Origin: Rotaria sordida | Taxonomy: Eukaryota; Rotifera; Eurotatoria; Philodinida; Philodinidae | Length of the DNA: 64,000 bases | Assembly (NCBI GenBank): GCA_905250125.1 | Contig: CAJNOL010000420.1 | Span: forward strand, 1-64,000 | Direction: 5' to 3' | Part shown: positions 11,816-24,181 of the stretch, piece after piece | Layout of the letters: each line of letters starts with the position of its first letter | How positions within the stretch are numbered: the stretch's first letter is position 1 | Translations under genes and position numbers: made by a program | The notes under the pieces: generated by a model | What the model was told of the DNA's origin: nothing | The model's input: the letters and a program-made list of their open reading frames with translations, nothing else | Database searches by the model: none

Positions 11816-12974
11816 AATAGTTATTTACTTGTATGCTGTTTTTAGATGGTACAAATAGGATAATAAAAAACTTTTTATGTTATCTGAAAGTCGAATAACA
11901 AATAATAATAGTAAAATTATAAATGAGTTCAATTCTGAAGTCTCATTGAATCTTGAAGTTTGATAAAATTCATTCAAGTCAAATAAACATGAATTATTCT
12001 GAAATTTTTTGTAAAACTGTTGATAATTTCAAACAATTTTAAACGTGTTGAAGCTTTAATATTTGCTATTTCTAATTCGTATAAAAAAATATTTAACTTC
12101 GTCTCTGTTTCTTAGTCATTTTTTTCATTTGATATTGATATATACAAATAGCATTATAATTGCTTGCAAAAGTTTTGAAAATTATAAAACTTCAGCAACA
12201 CTTAGCGAAATTAGCATTATTTTAATGTTCTTTTTCAACTTAGAAGTTCTCTCAAAATAAAGTGACTAATATTTTTCGACAGAATAACACAAAATTTAGC
12301 AATAAAAATTAATTGGAATACACAAACTAATATTTAGAGAAATTTTTAATCAATCATCGATGAAAAATTTCTATAAAAATTTCTCTTTTGTTTAAATGAA
12401 AATTTGTTTGTTTTTATTCTGTTTTATTCTAAACGGAAAATCAAATGTTTACGGACGAGATATTTGTTTACTTTTACTTGACATGAAAATATTGGCGAAG
12501 AGTGAAAAACTTTGATTTAGAATCAAAATTTTACGTTCTTTCTTTTTTGAAAGGCTCGAAAAAAAACTCTTGTGTCTAAATTGATAACTTCGGACTTCAG
12601 TTTCTCCTGAAATCAGAGTTTTATGATTTATTTTGGATTTTTTTTCCTGTAAGATCTGCTGCATTGGCTACAAGAATTCTCTAGAAAAACAACACGAGCA
12701 GAGAAGCAGCATTTAAGTTCGGTAAATCATTGTACATGAAATAACAGTGTCTCTTCTATGACATGTCGAACACGAAAATTAATAGAAATGTCAATGAATT
12801 CAACCGGGAAACTTATAGCAAACACACGTACAGCTAAGAAAATGATCAAAAATCCCATTCAATTCATATATAAGAGTCCTTGTGGGCGATTTTCGTTAGT
12901 GTCAAAAAGCAACGAATGACTTTTGTCTAATTAATACAAGGATTTAGAAATAGATAGAAACTTCATTAAATCAA
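11816..12974. other. Upstream region of the ADP-ribosyltransferase gene
   Basis: AT-rich sequence that should hold the minus-strand promoter. No convincing motif or second gene is seen; the 71-residue minus-strand frame near 12.5 kb is low complexity. Confidence 0.4.
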
Positions 12975-13325
12975 CCTAGGTGGATGAATCCAATGCTGGA
13001 ACCTATCGGATCTGATCGGATTCATTCATCCGATAGAATTCGCTGGGATTCCAAGAAACGAATCTACTAATGGATCCGACGGATGAAACCTATTTAATTA
13101 ATTAAGTACTAATTACTAATTGGTGACAATAGTAGAGATCAGTCAGAGCGAAGTGTTGGGCTCCATCGAATTCCGATAGTAGGATCCCATCGGATTCTAA
13201 CACTAGGAATCCGGATGTCGTTTAGTTCCCCGAATTCCGATAGGATTTCGTCGGTTTCACAGAAATCCATATAAATTTTATCGAATTCCTGCTGGATCCG
13301 AGTCGGTCCTATTGTCAGATTGAAT
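12975..13325. repeat. Word island, CGGATC/GATCCG and GGATTCC type
   Basis: The stretch is a series of GGATGAATCC, CGGATCTGATCGGATTC, GGGATTCC, GGATCCGACGG and CCGATAGGA words in both orientations. Many are palindromes centred on GATC. No coding capacity. Confidence 0.6.
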
Positions 13326-13904
13326 CTTCTGTGTCATTGAGAAAACTTTTGAAAACACGAAAAAAAAATGACCTTAAGCAGGAAGCGATCGACTAGCAAT
13401 ACAAGGTAACTCGTCTTTAAAAGCAATCGATTGAAATAATTTTTCCACTAAAGCAATCATTCTTCCTTCGATGAATATGAATTAAATTTTTTTCACTTCA
13501 TCTAGTAATTTAAACGAATAGATTCAAATATCACGACGATGACAACTCCATTCACCATCGAATTTTCGAAATTAAACCATTATGAACATGAAAGACATTG
13601 TTTTTAGTTCACTTTCTTAGTAGGAATTGTAAAGAAATCCTCGGCTAATTTTGTTCCGGTTAAGAGATACACAATCAAAAATGAGCATAAATTTGAAAGA
13701 TAAGTTCAAGACTAGGAAGTAGAACTTCTAATGTTGTCAGAAAATGAACATTTAAATATTGAAATTCGTATTATATATTAACGCATATTCTTGAATGGAA
13801 TTCACAAAATCTAAAAGGAAATATTAATCTCAATCAGACTTTTAATATGTTATTCAGCAATTTTTGAAAAAAATATAATTATTCCAGAGTAGGGGTGGAC
13901 CATT
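13326..13904. other. Non-coding stretch, nothing recognised
   Basis: AT-rich, with no frame or repeat that I can support. Confidence 0.45.
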
Positions 13905-14179
13905 AACATTAATCTTAAATTAATGTTAATATTTTTCATTAACATTAATATTAATGTTAATGTTTTCATTAATATTAATGACTTAATATTAATGAATTAA
14001 TATTCTCATTAAACATTAATCGCCAATATTAATGATTTAATGTTCCCATTAAACATGAATCGCCAATATTAATGACTTAATATTAATGAATTAATGTTCT
14101 CATTAAACATTAATTTATTAATATTAAGTCAATAATATTAATGAAAACATTAACATTAATATTAATGAAAACATTAACA
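13905..14179. repeat. Word island, ATTAATATTAATG type, ending at a scaffold gap
   Basis: Almost the whole stretch consists of TTAATATTAATG, CATTAACATTAAT and TTAATGTTAATG. Each is close to its own reverse complement, so the DNA can fold in many registers. It runs directly into 100 undetermined bases, which suggests the repeat broke the assembly. Confidence 0.85.
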
Positions 14180-14279
14180 NNNNNNNNNNNNNNNNNNNNN
14201 NNNNNNNNNNNNNNNNNNNNNNNNNNNNNNNNNNNNNNNNNNNNNNNNNNNNNNNNNNNNNNNNNNNNNNNNNNNNNNN
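14180..14279. other. Assembly gap of exactly 100 N
   Basis: One hundred consecutive undetermined bases, the usual placeholder for a gap of unknown length. Linkage of the two sides rests on scaffolding and is not shown by sequence. Confidence 0.98.
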
Positions 14280-17200
14280 GTTTTGAAGAAAAAAAATTCG
14301 GAATGTGAAACTATCAAAGAAGTATATCAAATGAAAGTTTGTTTAGTGTTGTCTACAGATATATTTTAAAATAGTGCTTTTCCATAATATTTTACGGAAT
14401 TCAGTGAGTTTTCTAATTAGTGCCATGTTGCAATGTATTCGATTCTCTGTAGTACAAAGTTAATAAATTCAGTATTCGCTGGAAACTGAAGATTGGCATT
14501 AGTGTTGATGATGCCTTCTCAAGTAGTTAAGGTTTACAATGATAGTCATATTGAGCAAATAGAAATCTTACTGACGTATTCTGTTTGATTTCTAAGTTAT
14601 TCTGTAAGACAGTTTAATATACCTATGGAATTTTTATATTAACTATGAGCTATGGCATTCGACAGTGTTCCAAATTCCTTTGTGCCTGACGACTTTCACA
14701 AAATATTGAACACTTACCGACAAACTAGAATATATTGTATAACTTTAAAAAGCTAGTCACAATTGATGTTTATCATCTGCCAAGATGTTATTACCAACAA
14801 CATGAAAGAGTAAAAAAAAATGATTGGCTGCATTAGGTTGAAGCATGAAAAGATTCATTCGCTGTTTTTTTCTGTTTTTTTTTGGCTCGCAAAACAATTG
14901 CACCATACTTGAAAATTTTGTTTATTTTTATATAAACAAACGGTTGGAAGTAGGAGCAAACAGATATGGCTGAAGACGAAGCCAGTTGCTTGGTATTTTT
15001 AATGGACGAGAATAGATGAAAGACAAACATTTGATTTGAGTCGATATTTTTCACTGTCTTATTCACTGCAATACCGTATGATTTTTAAATTTGCTTTCGA
15101 ATAAAAACACAATTATTTTATGCAACTGAACGGGAAAGGATCTGCAATATACGTCGAACATCGCTTTTAGAAATATTAGACAATCCTTGATATTATTACC
15201 ATGCAATTTTTACATGTTTCTCAAAGGTTATATCTGAAAAAACCTAAATCACTATAACAAAGGGATTCAGTTTTTCTGAATCCTGAAATTATGAAGCGGG
15301 TGTTTCTTTAGAGATACACTAGACCCATCGCTTCGAATCTTTCCAAGATTCACAACCAAATCTACAATCTCATCAACATAGCAAATTCTCAGAATTGCAC
15401 CTACACCCACACCCTTTGAAGAAGACGACGGCTACTCATATGACTTGAGTGATAATGTGGACTACTCCTGAAGAAACAGCCAAAATCAGTATCTTGAACG
15501 AACCGAGACCCTCACACTCATCGTCACCCAATTTGTGTTGATACTCAAAAAGAGATTTTTTTTTCAATGGCGTACCTCATGAAAAAAACGGTAAGTTTTT
15601 CAAGAAAGAAAAAGTAAAAGTAAATACAGTATAATTTATGACATCTACTTGCTCATATTATTTACGCAGTTCTTTTCTTCCTTCCATTCATATACATTCA
15701 AAATGTCTTTTACATAAATATTTTTTATTTTATGTAGAAAAACACAAAAATGTTGCATAGCGACTAAATAAATGAAATGTATGAGTTCGATAGCTACCTA
15801 CAATGAAACAATTCGATGCACATAATAAAATAGCTAAAGAAATCTGGTACGTTTGGATTTTATTTTGAAAAAATTGACGAAATTTTTTCGAAATTATTAT
15901 TTTCACTCAGTATATACGGAGATATTTTAAATTTCGTTTTGTGTTCAATTCTAGAAAGATCTGTCTAAACCGGCTAAAATTCTTACTCCAGTTAGAATAA
16001 AGACATCTATACATAGGGGGAAAACTGCAATTTTCTATTGTATTTTCTTCTGGTGACATGTGCTCCTCACACATACACACGCCCATAAAGATTTCAATTT
16101 TAAAATATGAGCCAAAAGATTGATAAAATAAAATGTAATTATATCGCTCATTGTCTATTCTCATCATAGAAAACATCAATTACAGACAGTATTATTGTAA
16201 TATCAACTGAGTACAATAATCTATCATAGTTTCAAATGATTTCTCTGGCTCTATCCAACAGTAAATGAGCTTTAAAGCTATCGGAAAATTTATTGGACAT
16301 CATTCATTTATCAATCAACATAGCAAATCTTCTCCAAACCTTTCACTATGTATTGTATACATTTTGAAGCAAAATCCTATGGGCTAGAAAAGGTTCATTA
16401 GAATCAGTATTGTTTGATAAATGAAAAGCAATCATTTTCTTACACAAATAGAAATATTTTTTAAGTTATCTGGAAAAAAATCGTGCCAAAAGTCATGGCA
16501 ACGATCGAGATTTTTTTACATTCTTTTTCTGAATCGTGTTGAAGGCTAAATGGCTGACAAGAGAATAATTGTGAAGAAAAAATATTGTTCCACGCGATGC
16601 TTGTTTTTTTTCCAATTGTCAACAAAAGAATTCCATTAAACTAAAAGCAGACCTTTTTTTTTATTGACAACAAAAAAAATTATGATTTTAGTTTTGTAAA
16701 AAAAAAACAAACAAATTCAATTAGAATACTACGAAGATTGTTGCAAAGTTTCAGTTTATTCATAAAGAAAGTTGTGGTAGTGTACATCTAAATGCATTCT
16801 TTGATAATCATGAACTTCGTACGGAATGTTTGTTAATATTATTTCAAACTATCATTATTCTTGATGTAGAGATAATGGTTCGGCACGGAGAAATAAAATC
16901 CCTGAATCTATTTAGACCTTAGAATAATTAAGTTTGAGTAGTTTATGACAAAATGAAAAGGAAGGTCATTTATTCTCAGCACTTCACTGGATTATAGAGA
17001 CAATAGGCGACTTGTAATAAACTGGCTTTTCGTATTTGTAAATGGCTCGCTTATTTCTTTCTACTCATTTTATTTTTTACTAATATGAAAGAATAGTTAG
17101 GTCAAACTATATACCTTGCTTCATCTATCGTACATTCAATAACAGAAATTTTTGGGTGTTGGTGCTCATGTTCACTTTGCCCATACGCACACCCGCATCC

Positions 17201-18540
17201 ACACCTACATCATCCCTCAAGTTTAAGACAAGAAGTATAGATAAACTGCTTCTTATGTTTGAATTACAATATTGTGAATAGATTTCGTAGAAATTATGTT
17301 TTTGTGCTTATCTTACAAGTAACGCAGCGCAAACGCTGCTAACCCTCTACTGAAAGGATGCGTTGCACTGAAGATAGAATATTAGAAGTACTAGATATGG
17401 GAAATAATTTGTTGGCAGCACATTAAGGAGCGGAATGAAACGAACCATTATTCTTCAAGAGTTGAAAATGTGGATTCCCATATTCGGTAATCCCTACGGA
17501 AATTGCATATTCTAAGCATATTAAAAATATGCTTTATATCCGCATGATATCATCAACATTCTCCGTACTCGCTCTGCCCAGCTAAATATTCTTATAGCAT
17601 TATCTATAGTCTGATCAAAGTGTTAGTATAGCGTTCCCGAGTTTCAAAATGTCTGAAATTTGAAACCAAGCGATTAAAAGTGACAAAAAGTCCTGTGTTA
17701 ATGCCTGAAAATGACAATATGCCGGTAACAAGATGAATATCAAGATTCCTGGCTTTTATCAAAGCCATTTTTGTTACTTTTATTTCATAAAAAAGCTTGT
17801 TAGCGCAGCTCCTTTGAGGCTGAAATATAGAACCCATATATACTATCTAGCCTAATTGAACTAATACATAACATATAAAGTGATAAATCTCTCGTAGATT
17901 ATAGGTGCTTGCAGGATAATTGATATTCAGAGTAATGACTTCTTTAATTTCTGCATTTCGAAAAGAATTTTCATTTTTTAAAATTCTTTTTTTCTTAATT
18001 TAACATTCTTATTATTACAATCAGTGAATTAATTGACAAACATGTCTGTTTTACATATTCATGATATTTACAGCAGGTCTCAAGCACTATTATTTATGTT
18101 AATCAACTCACAAGTAGCAATATTTATTATTTTTCAAAATTATAACTTGATCAATTTTGCAACAAAATCTAAAACATGTAACGCCTGTTATTCTTCATTG
18201 CTACGGTCTGTAATGGAGAGGGGTTTAGCAGGAGTGAGAGCCACGAAAACTCGCTCTTAAAATTACACTCACCATTTTCTTCGAAAAAAATGTGAGTTCC
18301 ACAAAACTGACTCAGCAGTCAATATATTCACTACAGTAATGTAGTTTTTCTCTCTCGAGCCATTTAAAGTAAACAAATATATCGTTCACTTTTTATTTTT
18401 TTATCTCTCTTATGTTCTTTCTTGAACGAAGCAGCATCGATATGGCTCTTCTCTTAACTCTCACTCACATTCCATCCAATAAATCTAGATCAGCAACAAA
18501 AATCTGTTAGCGTCAATGATGATACACTGTGATGTTAAAC
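14280..18540. other. Long non-coding stretch with two small C/A-rich traces
   Basis: No protein family is recognised. The 90-residue (15907-16179) and 77-residue (17604-17837) minus-strand frames have no motif I know. At 15398-15417 a lone C/A-rich tract (CACCTACACCCACACCC) resembles the right arm of the telomere-like islands. A complete small island lies at 17151-17217 and is listed separately. Confidence 0.4.
17151..17217. repeat. Telomere-like G/T then C/A inverted island (2)
   Basis: TTTGGGTGTTGGTGC on the left faces CACACCCGCATCCACACC on the right across a short loop (TCATGTTCACTTTGCC). Polarity is G-arm first, as in the other islands. Confidence 0.65.
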
Positions 18541-18560
18541 CAAGATTAAGACACGCTTTC

Positions 18561-18633
18561 TGGTTTAATTGGCTTAGAATATTTGCCCGGGTAGCAGAGG
18601 ATGTGGGGTCGAGTCCCATGAAGGTCGTCTTTT
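18561..18633 (+). ncRNA. Possible tRNA-like or tRNA-derived relic
   Basis: TGGTTTAATTGG at 18561-18572 resembles a pol III A box. GGTCGAGTCCC at 18607-18617 is close to the B box consensus and sits in a five-pair T-arm (GTGGG with CCCAT) with a seven-base loop. A T run follows at 18630. The 5' strand of an acceptor stem is not convincing, so this is at best a degenerate tRNA or a tRNA-derived SINE head. Confidence 0.28.
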
Positions 18634-18639
18634 TCTTCA

Positions 18640-19360
18640 TTCTGTTCATTCACTGCATTTCCAATTGTATGAATAATATATGATGCTTACAACACCGTGT
18701 TGCTATTCGACTACGTACAGCAGAGAAACAATATGAGCGGTTCTGTTCCACTACGAACTTGATAACCTACGAAGGTAAAGGCTTTATGAGTTGAAAATTC
18801 CCGCTTTCATAATTCCATAACCTGACTATATATGACCCGAATTCAATTGAAACTAAAACAATTTTATTGTGAATATCGATGTACGATAAAGTCCCTGAAT
18901 CACACAGTGTTAGTTATGATTCGCTGAAGGGTATACAAATGAACTCCACAGATGCTCGAAAACATTGATCGATAGTTATCGATGCCTGTCTAAAATTCTC
19001 AGGGATACATCTCTTACTATAGACAAATGAAGGTATACAGAATATGAAGATATTGTAATAGATATGGATATCTGAATACGCAGCATATTGGCTTCATATT
19101 TCTGATAAATTACTAGCATTGATTCGAGCATTGTTAGTCTGAAATAGAACAATAAAAACAAAACTTCTCGTTACAAGTGTATCATGGAAAGCAAGATTGA
19201 AATTTAAATATAGAGTATATTTCAATTTGAACGCAATTTTTTGTTCTTTTAAATATTTAAAAACCACGCTAAGATGAAGTTTGGCTTCTATCAAAGAATC
19301 AACTGATATTCGTCTATCTATTCAAAAACTATGAGGAGCTTTTGACAATTTTGTAGATTT
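18640..19360. other. Non-coding stretch, nothing recognised
   Basis: AT-rich, only short random frames. Confidence 0.4.
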
Positions 19361-19600
19361 GGGTGAGTGGTTGAAAAAGAGATGTCAAGTCTCGTTCTCA
19401 TCGGACGTGACTGTGGCTATGAGGATTTGGGTGCTAGCGTATGTTGAGTTAAAACTAGCATTCACACCCATGATTGTGCTTTTGGATGTCTGAGTGTGAC
19501 TGTGGGATCGGTGTCGAGTTGCGATTAAGAGTGTTTTCTTCACTGTCATCAACACTGAGGCCGTCATTCCTACGCCTACATACACCCAAATGCCCCTGAT
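19361..19600. repeat. Weak, degenerate G/T then C/A island (3)
   Basis: GGGTGAGTGG, GATTTGGGTGC and GTGTGACTGTGGGATCGGTG words precede CCTACGCCTACATACACCC near 19580. Arms are more diverged than elsewhere and interrupted by unrelated bases. Confidence 0.4.
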
Positions 19601-19997
19601 ACACAGATTCTTGATTTCCTCTTTTCTGATTGATTCCTTACCTGTTGTTGCGTTTTAGACTTGATTGCGCTTAGTAGTTGAATTGAAATATTAAAACAGT
19701 CAAAAGTCGCTGAAAATGCAATAGAAGTCGTCTCGTTGTATAGATTACTTCATCATTTTACTGACATTTATTGAAGAGGCGAGCTTGAAGAGAGCAACGA
19801 TAAAATTTATTGCTTACGAAAGAAGCATGGCAATAAAATATTATCATCTTTATTGTTGGGCTTTTTTGGCCGATATTTGTGCAGCTAGAGGAAAAATGCG
19901 TTTAATCGACAAAGCTTATAACAAGCTATGAAAAGAGCAAAAACAATAGATGCTCTGAAAATTCAATGATTGGCTTCAAGAGTTATCTGTATTTTTT

Positions 19998-20266
19998 CTG
20001 GGTGTGGATGTGAGTGTATAGCATGTGGTGAATATGGCTGTATGGTGTGTGGTGGGTGTGGGTTTGGCTGCGGCTGTGGCTGTGGCTGTGGGGTATAGGG
20101 TGATTGTGAATATGGAGTGTGGGTGAGTACGGGTATACGATGGTTTCTGATAAATTGTGGGTGCGGGTTTGAGCGTGAGAGTAAGAGTGGATCAGTTCTT
20201 TAGGCACACCTAGATCCACTAATATTGACATCCTACCCTCACCCCCTTTCCCTACACTCACGCTCT
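19998..20266. repeat. Telomere-like G/T then C/A inverted island (4), long G arm
   Basis: About 170 bases of G/T-rich sequence (GGGTGTGGATGTGAG, GTGTGTGGTGGGTGTGGG, GGCTGTGGCTGTGG and so on) are followed by a short loop and a C/A-rich arm (CATCCTACCCTCACCCCC, ACACTCACGC). The G arm is much longer than the C arm. The Ser/His-rich minus-strand frame here is a repeat artefact. Confidence 0.75.
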
Positions 20267-20607
20267 TTTGTAGTATAGCTAATTTACCAGTATTGTACTT
20301 TTTTCTAAATCTCTTTTATTGGATTAGCTCATTGCAATTATAAAACTGATAATTATTGAAAACTTTATTTCGCTTACGAGTTTCAGCCTTGCACACGTTC
20401 ACATGGTTAGTGCTTACAATTATACGCATTATTGTCTTTTTGGTGAAATGCACAAATTTCAGTTCTAACTAGGGACTGGGACTATTCTACCACTTTAAAA
20501 CTGGAACTGGTGCATTCCTAGATGAAACCCTTTTTATGTGTAAATTTTGATGATATTTAATTAGTCTACCACTGAAAGAGTCAATCACTATCTGAGTTTT
20601 GTGATCA

Positions 20608-20722
20608 TCTGAGTGTGGGTGTAGTACGAACGAACTGAAAATCCAGAGCTTACATAAACTCGTACCGCACTTCCACTCCTACCTATAATTACATTCAATT
20701 GACATCCGCGTCTGCACTTCTT
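20608..20722. repeat. Telomere-like G/T then C/A inverted island (5), degenerate
   Basis: TGAGTGTGGGTGTAG on the left, then CGTACCGCACTTCCACTCCTACC and CATCCGCGTCTGCAC on the right. The C arm is strongly diverged. Confidence 0.5.
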
Positions 20723-20734
20723 GTGATCTCCGTT

Positions 20735-20860
20735 AGCAACCATCTAAGTTGACTGTCATCTGACGTTGCTAACAACTGAGTTAGTCACCAACTCACATCT
20801 TCACTGATTCAGTTGGTTACCAAGCTCGTTAGTTACTAACTTCCTGATAATTTATTGCTT
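20735..20860. repeat. Word island, GTTAGTNACCAAC type
   Basis: GTTAGCAACC, GTTGCTAAC, GTTAGTCACCAAC, GTTGGTTACCAAG and GTTAGTTACTAAC follow each other. Each is nearly its own reverse complement. Confidence 0.55.
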
Positions 20861-21618
20861 TGGCAATACATCAGTTAATTTATAGTAACACATGACACAG
20901 AATGAATTATATTTGATCCAATAGTTTTCGATTATGATTTCATTCGAAGAAATCGGCATTAGCGAATGTTGTCATCAGCGAAAAATTCTTTCAGCGAAGT
21001 TGAAGCAAGAGAAAATACAACGTACTTTAAAATAGACGCTTCACAAATTTTTCAAGCTTCAAGATTCGAACTCTGGAAAGTCTTCTACTCGAACATTGTC
21101 TCAGAAATATGCTCCTATTATTATGCTGGACCAATTAACAAAACAGTTATACAGTTATATTTCACAATAAAATATAATGTCTATACTTTATATTGACGAA
21201 AGGTATTAGAATTGCAGAAGAAAGATTAACAACGTTTATCTGAGCCATACGTTGTTAGTACTACTTATTCTATGACATTATGCGACATTATTGGATTCGT
21301 TCGATGTTTGGCAATTCAAAGCGTTCTAAAATGATAATATTGCAAAAGTATTGTTAATTATTCAATGCATATCAGCATACAGCTAATATGTCATCGACAT
21401 TATTTTGTCTAGTTAGAGTTGCAATCCGAATGAGTTCTCCAAGATTAACACAGACGTCGAAGCTATGCAGTAACCTCATCACATATAACCATACTGATTT
21501 GTGCGTTGATATCATTCTTCATTCTTTAAAGCTCAAAATACAGCTATAAATCCGATGAAGAAACAAAAACGTCGTGCTTTTGAGAGACAACTTAAAAGTG
21601 CGTAGAAGTACTAATGTA
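20861..21618. other. Non-coding stretch with one unsupported small frame
   Basis: A 76-residue plus-strand frame (20966-21196) has no recognised family, no visible splice partners and ordinary AT-rich composition. It is not called as a gene. Confidence 0.35.
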
Positions 21619-21702
21619 CGGGTGTTGGTATGTTGGATTGGTGTTTGTTTCATCATCATCTGTCTGACACCCACAGCATACACCCTCCAACACTAATACC
21701 CT
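21619..21702. repeat. Telomere-like G/T then C/A inverted island (6)
   Basis: CGGGTGTTGGTATGTTGG on the left and CACCCACAGCATACACCC, CCAACACTAATACCC on the right. The outer words GGGTGTTGG and CCAACAC(TAATA)CC match in inverted order. Confidence 0.7.
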
Positions 21703-21929
21703 GGTCTTATTGAAGTCCATCTGCATAATTGTGTTCTAAAATAAGCGTTTTTTCTAGGTATTGCAATTTTAAAAAATTCTAAATCCTATGAAATCCTTAC
21801 TCCAAATGTTTATTGAGACATATTAGAAGAAGTTTTATCGTCTGTTTGGTTCAATTCTTTAAATGACAAATAAGTAAAACATTATACGCTTGTTCAAATC
21901 TGATCTTCTACTTCATAATATATTTAATG

Positions 21930-22290
21930 TCAGACTCGTTCGGACTAGTCAAATATATCTCATTGGAGTGTGTCGTATGAACCGTATCCAACACGCTTCT
22001 TTTTGGCAGTTTCAAATCACTTTCTGACGGGAGTCATGACGTCTCGAAGTGTTTAGTCAGAGTCTCAAAAAGTCCTCGTCCAGCACTAGTCTTCATTCTA
22101 GATGATAATTTAATATCTAGCTGATGTTGAATCTGTCCTTGAAGGATCTCTCTCTAGAAAAAGACTGTGGCTGATATGTAAACTGCCGTCTGTCGATGAT
22201 AGAATAAAGATGAGATTCCAGGACATAGTGAGTTTCAGATTAGTTCAGGAGAAGGGCTTTTTCAGACTCTGACTAGACACGTCAATTCAA
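21930..22290. repeat. Word island, GACTAGTC and AGACTC/GAGTCT type
   Basis: CAGACTCG, GGACTAGTC, GGAGTCATGACGTCTCG, AGTCAGAGTCTC, GCACTAGTC and CAGACTCTGACTAG occur in both orientations through the stretch. The structure is looser than in the other islands. Confidence 0.4.
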
Positions 22291-23268
22291 CATGACTAGC
22301 AATAATATTCGATATTTAGTCAACCACTAGCTTACTTCGGTGGTAATGAATCTCTTAAGGTTACTCAGTAAAGTAACCGCTTGGTAATGCTAACTATCCA
22401 ACGCTTATTTTTCGTTTTATGTGTAATTTAGCAAGCAATCATGAGACAATACTATTTGGCATTAATGAATTTAGATGCTTCCTACTATATGTGTGAATGC
22501 ATCTCACCTATTGAAAAGATCTAATCAAAAGAGAAAATTCTTAACTAGCAGGACGTCAAGTACGTCGATTTGATTATAAAGTATAAGTTACTATCCATTT
22601 CGCTAGATCACTACAGCGCTCAACAAAATAAGGTATCTTCCTTGAACAAGCATAAAAATAGATAATAGTGGACTGATGTTTTAGGAATATGTGAGTCACG
22701 GCTAAACCTAATTGCCAGCACTAGTCTGGTCTCGATTAGTTGTTCCTAATGCAGTTATACAGCGAAAATCTTGTTCATTCTGTAGCTTCTATGTCAGACT
22801 CAGGATGGCATTGGATGGAATTAATTTTTTGTCTAATAAGTTAACAGAATCTGCCCTATCCTACCCTGTGGGTGTGTGAAATCGTGACAACAATCTATGG
22901 AACTTCAAATCATCTAATCAAAAAGAGAGTTCTTAAAATTAGAGTGTCATTCTATGTGGTCCATGAGAATTAAAAATAGAGTGTACTAGTAAACTATGCT
23001 TTTCAGAACACCATGTATCATATAATTACTCTTTTCCTGTAGATCAAGTAACTTCAAAATAAAAACATTTTCATTAAAATTTTGAAATCTATGCAAAAAG
23101 AATGAAAAATTGTATTTTTGATCATAAAGTGAACATAAAATTGATGCTTTTTCAAATTCGTTGATTAAAATTGACATGTTGATTAACAAATGCAGTGAAT
23201 TTGTTTAAAAATTAAATTCAATGTATGATTTTCAATTAAAATACTGATATTCATCAACAAGAAATGAA
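22291..23268. other. Non-coding stretch left of the Helitron relic
   Basis: AT-rich. A single G/T word (CCCTGTGGGTGTGTG) lies at about 22863 without a partner arm. If the Helitron 5' end lies here, I cannot place it. Confidence 0.4.
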
Positions 23269-23308
23269 GGGCGTGGGTGTGGGTATCGCAATTAATACCC
23301 ACACCCCC
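23269..23308. repeat. Telomere-like inverted island (7), minimal and near-perfect
   Basis: GCGTGGGTGTGGGTAT, an 8-base loop, then ATACCCACACCCCCAG. The arms pair almost perfectly. Coding sequence of the Helitron relic starts a few bases to the right. Confidence 0.85.
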
Positions 23309-24178
23309 AGTACAGAAAATCAACCAATCACGAGTATTAATTCGTGAGAAAACTGTAGCTTGGCGAATTAATTTTACAGTGAAAGAAATCGAACAACAGC
23401 AAGCACTTGCTCTTGGGAGAAGTATGACTAAACGAGCTACTATATCACCAAAAGAAACTGAAAAAGTGCGCGTATTAGCTCGCAGGAGAAGTACTGAAAT
23501 ACGCGCTGCTTATGCGCCGGAAGAAAGTCGAGCAACAGCAAGCAGAGGCTCGTAAGAGAAAACATCTTCAGAAAAATGTGTAAGCACAAACGGTTACTGA
23601 TAAAAACAAAAATCCTAAAAGTAGTGACACTGAATAACCAAAACCTATTCAAATGGAATGCACGATTAACTGCTCAAAAAACTCCAGTCGACATATGTCG
23701 ATGAGTTCTCTAGCAGAGGATGTTTGTGGTATTTGTAATGTTCATTGCTATAAAAGTAATCTCTGCCACATACCTTTGTGCGAAATTCCATCGATTGAAT
23801 TATTTAGAGTACATAATGATCTTTATGACATAATTCCTATAATACAACGAACGAGCAAGTTCCATTCAAAAGATAAGTTTAACAAGAATGACGATCTTGG
23901 TTTAGCTTTCGGTCGAAACGAAAGAGAAGTAGCTGAATTATTGTAATACTTAAACTAGCAAGATTAATCAGGTTTTTTTTATTATAGATAGGAATATAAA
24001 ATCATCAATGGATGATCAATCATTTACTTGGGTAAACAGGATATTTCTCTATAAAGCGGGACGTCATAAAACTTTTGATAAAAAGAGACAATCTTCGGTA
24101 TACTGCGACATTTGTACAAAATGTTGGTAGTCCGTGGTGAAAGCAAAAATACGCAAGTTTTCAGCTGCCAATAAAGTA
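23277..24178 (+). pseudogene. Helitron protein, basic N-terminus and Cys-rich part
   Basis: Positions 23277-23555 give a 92-residue Arg/Glu/Gln-rich segment with repeated ARRRST and PEESRA wording. Positions 23653-23942 give a segment with CGICNVHC, probably metal-binding. It is joined by a 49-nt intron (23943-23991) to an exon with CDICTKC. A TGA at 24179-24181 then interrupts the frame. Frames differ between the first and second pieces, so a frameshift lies near 23560-23640. Homology is inferred from position ahead of the Rep region and from general Helitron layout; the fold is unknown. Confidence 0.6.
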
Positions 24179-24181
24179 TGA

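Noticed and set aside
19385..20261. Minus-strand frames rich in Ser, Thr and His
   Set aside because: Produced by G/T-rich repeat sequence read on the opposite strand; no family resemblance.
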